Shown here piece after piece: positions 62,276 to 64,000 of a stretch of 64,000 bases of DNA. Position numbers and translations under genes: made by a program. The notes under the pieces are model-generated. The model ran no database searches and had not been told where the DNA came from. It worked only from the letters and a program-made list of their open reading frames with translations. The DNA comes from Streptomyces sp. TSRI0107 (GTDB lineage Bacteria; Actinomycetota; Actinomycetes; Streptomycetales; Streptomycetaceae), in assembly GCF_001905845.1 (NCBI RefSeq), contig NZ_LIVZ01000006.1:124001-188000 (forward strand), in the 5' to 3' direction. Position 1 is the first letter of the stretch. Each line of letters starts with the position of its first letter.

Positions 62276-64000
62276 ATGACCTATTTGCGCCTGCCCCACC
62301 TCCATGGCGACCTGCTGTGCTTCGTGGCCGAGGACGACCTCTGGCTCGCCCCCCTCGACGCCCCCGGCCGGGCCTGGCGGCTCACCGCCGACCGCACCAA
62401 GACCGGCCACCCCCGCTTCTCCCCCGACGGCCGCCACATCGCGTACACGAGCTGGCGCAGCCTCGTCCCCGAGATCCATCTGATCCCGGTGGAGGGCGGC
62501 CAGGCGCGGCAGCTCACCTACTGGGGCAGCCCCGACACCCAGGTCCGCGGCTGGACGCCCCCCGAACAGGACGGCGCCGCCGACATCCTCGCCGTCGCCT
62601 CCCACGGCGAGCCCTTCTCGTACTTCACCTGGGCCTACAAGGTCTCCCCCGACGGCGACCCCGGCCGCAAACTGCCCTGGGGCCCGGTCTCCGACATCCA
62701 GGTCGCCGACCTCACCGACGGCCACCGGACCCTCCTGCTCACCGGCACCCCACCGCACGAACCCGCCTCCTGGAAGCGGTACCGCGGCGGCGCCATGGGC
62801 CGCCTCTGGCTGCACGGACAGCGGCTTCTCGCCGACCTGGAGGGCCATCTGCACTCCCCCATGTTCGTCGGCGAACGCATCGCCTTCCTCTCCGACCACG
62901 AAGGCGTCGGCAACCTCTACTCCTGCGCCCACGACGGCTCCGACCTGCGCCGGCACACCGACCACGACGCCTTCTACGCCCGGCACGCCGCGAGCGACGG
63001 CACCCGCGTGGTGTACCAGTGCGCCGGCGACCTGTGGCTCGTCGACGACCTCGCGCCCGACTCCGTCCCGCGCCGCCTCGACATCCGGCTCAGCGGGCCG
63101 CGCACCGGACGGCGCCCCTACCAGGTCCCCGCCGCGCAGCACGTGAACGGCCTCTCCGTCGACGACACCGGCCGGGCCAGCGCCGTCGTCGTCCGCGGCA
63201 GCCTCTACTGGCTCACCCACCGCGACGGCCCCGCCCGCACCATCGCCGACACCCCCGGCGTCCGCGTCCGGCTCCCCGAGATGCTCGGCCCCGGCGGCCG
63301 GGTCGCCTACGTCACGGACGCGGAGGGCGCCGACGCCGTCGAGATCGCCTACCTGCCCCGCGCCACCGGCGACGTCGCACCCCGGCGGCTCGCCTCCGGC
63401 GAACTCGGCCGGGTCCACGAAATGGTCTCCGACCCACAGGGCGAACGCCTCGCCATCGCCTCCCACGACGGCCGGCTGCTGCTGCTCGACACGACGGAGG
63501 ACGCCGAGGGCGAGGTCACCGAACTGATCCGCTCCGTCAACGGCCCCGTCCGCGACCTCGCCTTCTCCCCCGACGGCGCCTGGCTGACCTGGTCCCACCC
63601 CGGCATCGGCCGCAGCCTCCGGCAGATCAAGATGGCCCGGATCAAGGACCGGTTCGTCGTCGACGTCACCAACGGCCGCTTCGAGGACGAGAATCCCGTC
63701 TTCACCCGCGACGGCCGCTACCTCGCCTTCCTCTCCTGGCGCGGCTTCGACCCGGTCTACGACGTCCACACCGGCGACCTCTCCTTCCCCCTCGGCTGCC
63801 GCCCCTACCTCGTCCCGCTCTCCTCCGCGACCCCCTCCCCCTTCGCACTCGACCCCGACGGCCGCACCGCCGCCGGCGGCCTCGGCCAGACCGCCGACGA
63901 GGAGGGCGGCGAGGGCACCGCGGTCACCGTGGAGGCCGAGGGCCTGGAGAGCAGGGTCACCCCGTTCCCCGTCGCCGCCTCCAAGTACTCGGCGCTGTTC
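62276..64000 (+). CDS. Tricorn protease homologue, 3' end cut by the window
   Basis: 575 codons are visible from ATG at 62276; the gene runs past the end. The ribosome site is weak (GAAGAG is very close), so translation may be leaderless-like. The visible part is the N-terminal beta-propeller(s): GDLLCFVAEDDLWLAPLD, GHPRFSPDGRHIAYTSWR, FVGERIAFLSDHEGVGNLYSC and DLAFSPDGAWLTWSHP are the blade motifs of tricorn. The PDZ and catalytic S41 domains would lie beyond 64000. Tricorn trims peptides released by the proteasome, which Streptomyces possesses. It is divergent from the TetR gene. Confidence 0.9.
   Translation, partial: MTYLRLPHLHGDLLCFVAEDDLWLAPLDAPGRAWRLTADRTKTGHPRFSPDGRHIAYTSWRSLVPEIHLIPVEGGQARQLTYWGSPDTQVRGWTPPEQDGAADILAVASHGEPFSYFTWAYKVSPDGDPGRKLPWGPVSDIQVADLTDGHRTLLLTGTPPHEPASWKRYRGGAMGRLWLHGQRLLADLEGHLHSPMFVGERIAFLSDHEGVGNLYSCAHDGSDLRRHTDHDAFYARHAASDGTRVVYQCAGDLWLVDDLAPDSVPRRLDIRLSGPRTGRRPYQVPAAQHVNGLSVDDTGRASAVVVRGSLYWLTHRDGPARTIADTPGVRVRLPEMLGPGGRVAYVTDAEGADAVEIAYLPRATGDVAPRRLASGELGRVHEMVSDPQGERLAIASHDGRLLLLDTTEDAEGEVTELIRSVNGPVRDLAFSPDGAWLTWSHPGIGRSLRQIKMARIKDRFVVDVTNGRFEDENPVFTRDGRYLAFLSWRGFDPVYDVHTGDLSFPLGCRPYLVPLSSATPSPFALDPDGRTAAGGLGQTADEEGGEGTAVTVEAEGLESRVTPFPVAASKYSALF

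Overview
The window is very GC-rich, with GTG starts, 4-nt stop/start overlaps and strong third-position GC bias. Its gene content is that of a Streptomyces chromosome core: glmU, prs, rplY and pth together, ppc, galTEK, ispE/rsmA/rpfB, protein O-mannosyltransferase, ssgE, and tam/tamR. From memory, the order closely follows the S. coelicolor chromosome around SCO3120-SCO3165; I could not run an alignment.

Layout. 1-2816: toxin/immunity-like genes (a partial YrhB-like gene, a WHH-nuclease/SMI1 fusion, a YwqJ-type deaminase and a SUKH-3 protein). 2841-5320: an orphan sensor kinase, then a less GC-rich HTH/LAGLIDADG-like gene that ends 6 nt before tRNA-Gln(UUG). 5395-9437: the housekeeping block glmU-prs-rplY-pth. 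9450-15022: a two-gene unit (alpha/beta hydrolase plus caspase-STAND-repeat protein) that looks like an NLR-type defence system. 15148-22763: membrane and LAETG-anchored proteins, ppc, a desaturase with its TetR regulator, and tam/tamR. 22722-29751: a response regulator, a GNAT protein, a 182-bp MITE-like element, the galTEK operon and a divergent sodium/solute symporter. 29785-36586: a LuxR regulator with a degenerate receiver, two paralogous membrane-anchored beta-propeller proteins and an ABC-F ATPase. 36745-42842: a Uma2 protein, ispE, rsmA, rpfB, tatD, a zinc-ribbon protein and rsmI. 42905-48578: pmt, two tandem penicillin-binding proteins and ssgE. 48722-53753: a cobalt/nickel ECF transporter with ohrR at its 3' end, a DUF5701/TetR pair and ohr. 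53842-59055: an esterase-like hydrolase, small proteins, and a three-gene WXG/type-VII-like group with a lipoprotein. 59136-64000: an MMPL transporter with its TetR regulator and operators, then the start of a tricorn protease gene.

How the genes work together. Cell envelope supply and remodelling recur: glmU makes UDP-GlcNAc, pmt mannosylates exported proteins, the PBPs and RpfB build and remodel peptidoglycan, and ssgE belongs to the sporulation-division SsgA-like family. Central metabolism is represented by ppc, tam/tamR and the Leloir pathway. The strongest candidate for a poorly described system is the hydrolase/caspase-STAND island at 9450-15022, which sits between conserved genes. The HTH/LAGLIDADG-like gene fused closely to a tRNA, the MITE whose target duplication supplies galK's stop codon, and the WXG trio are the next most interesting.
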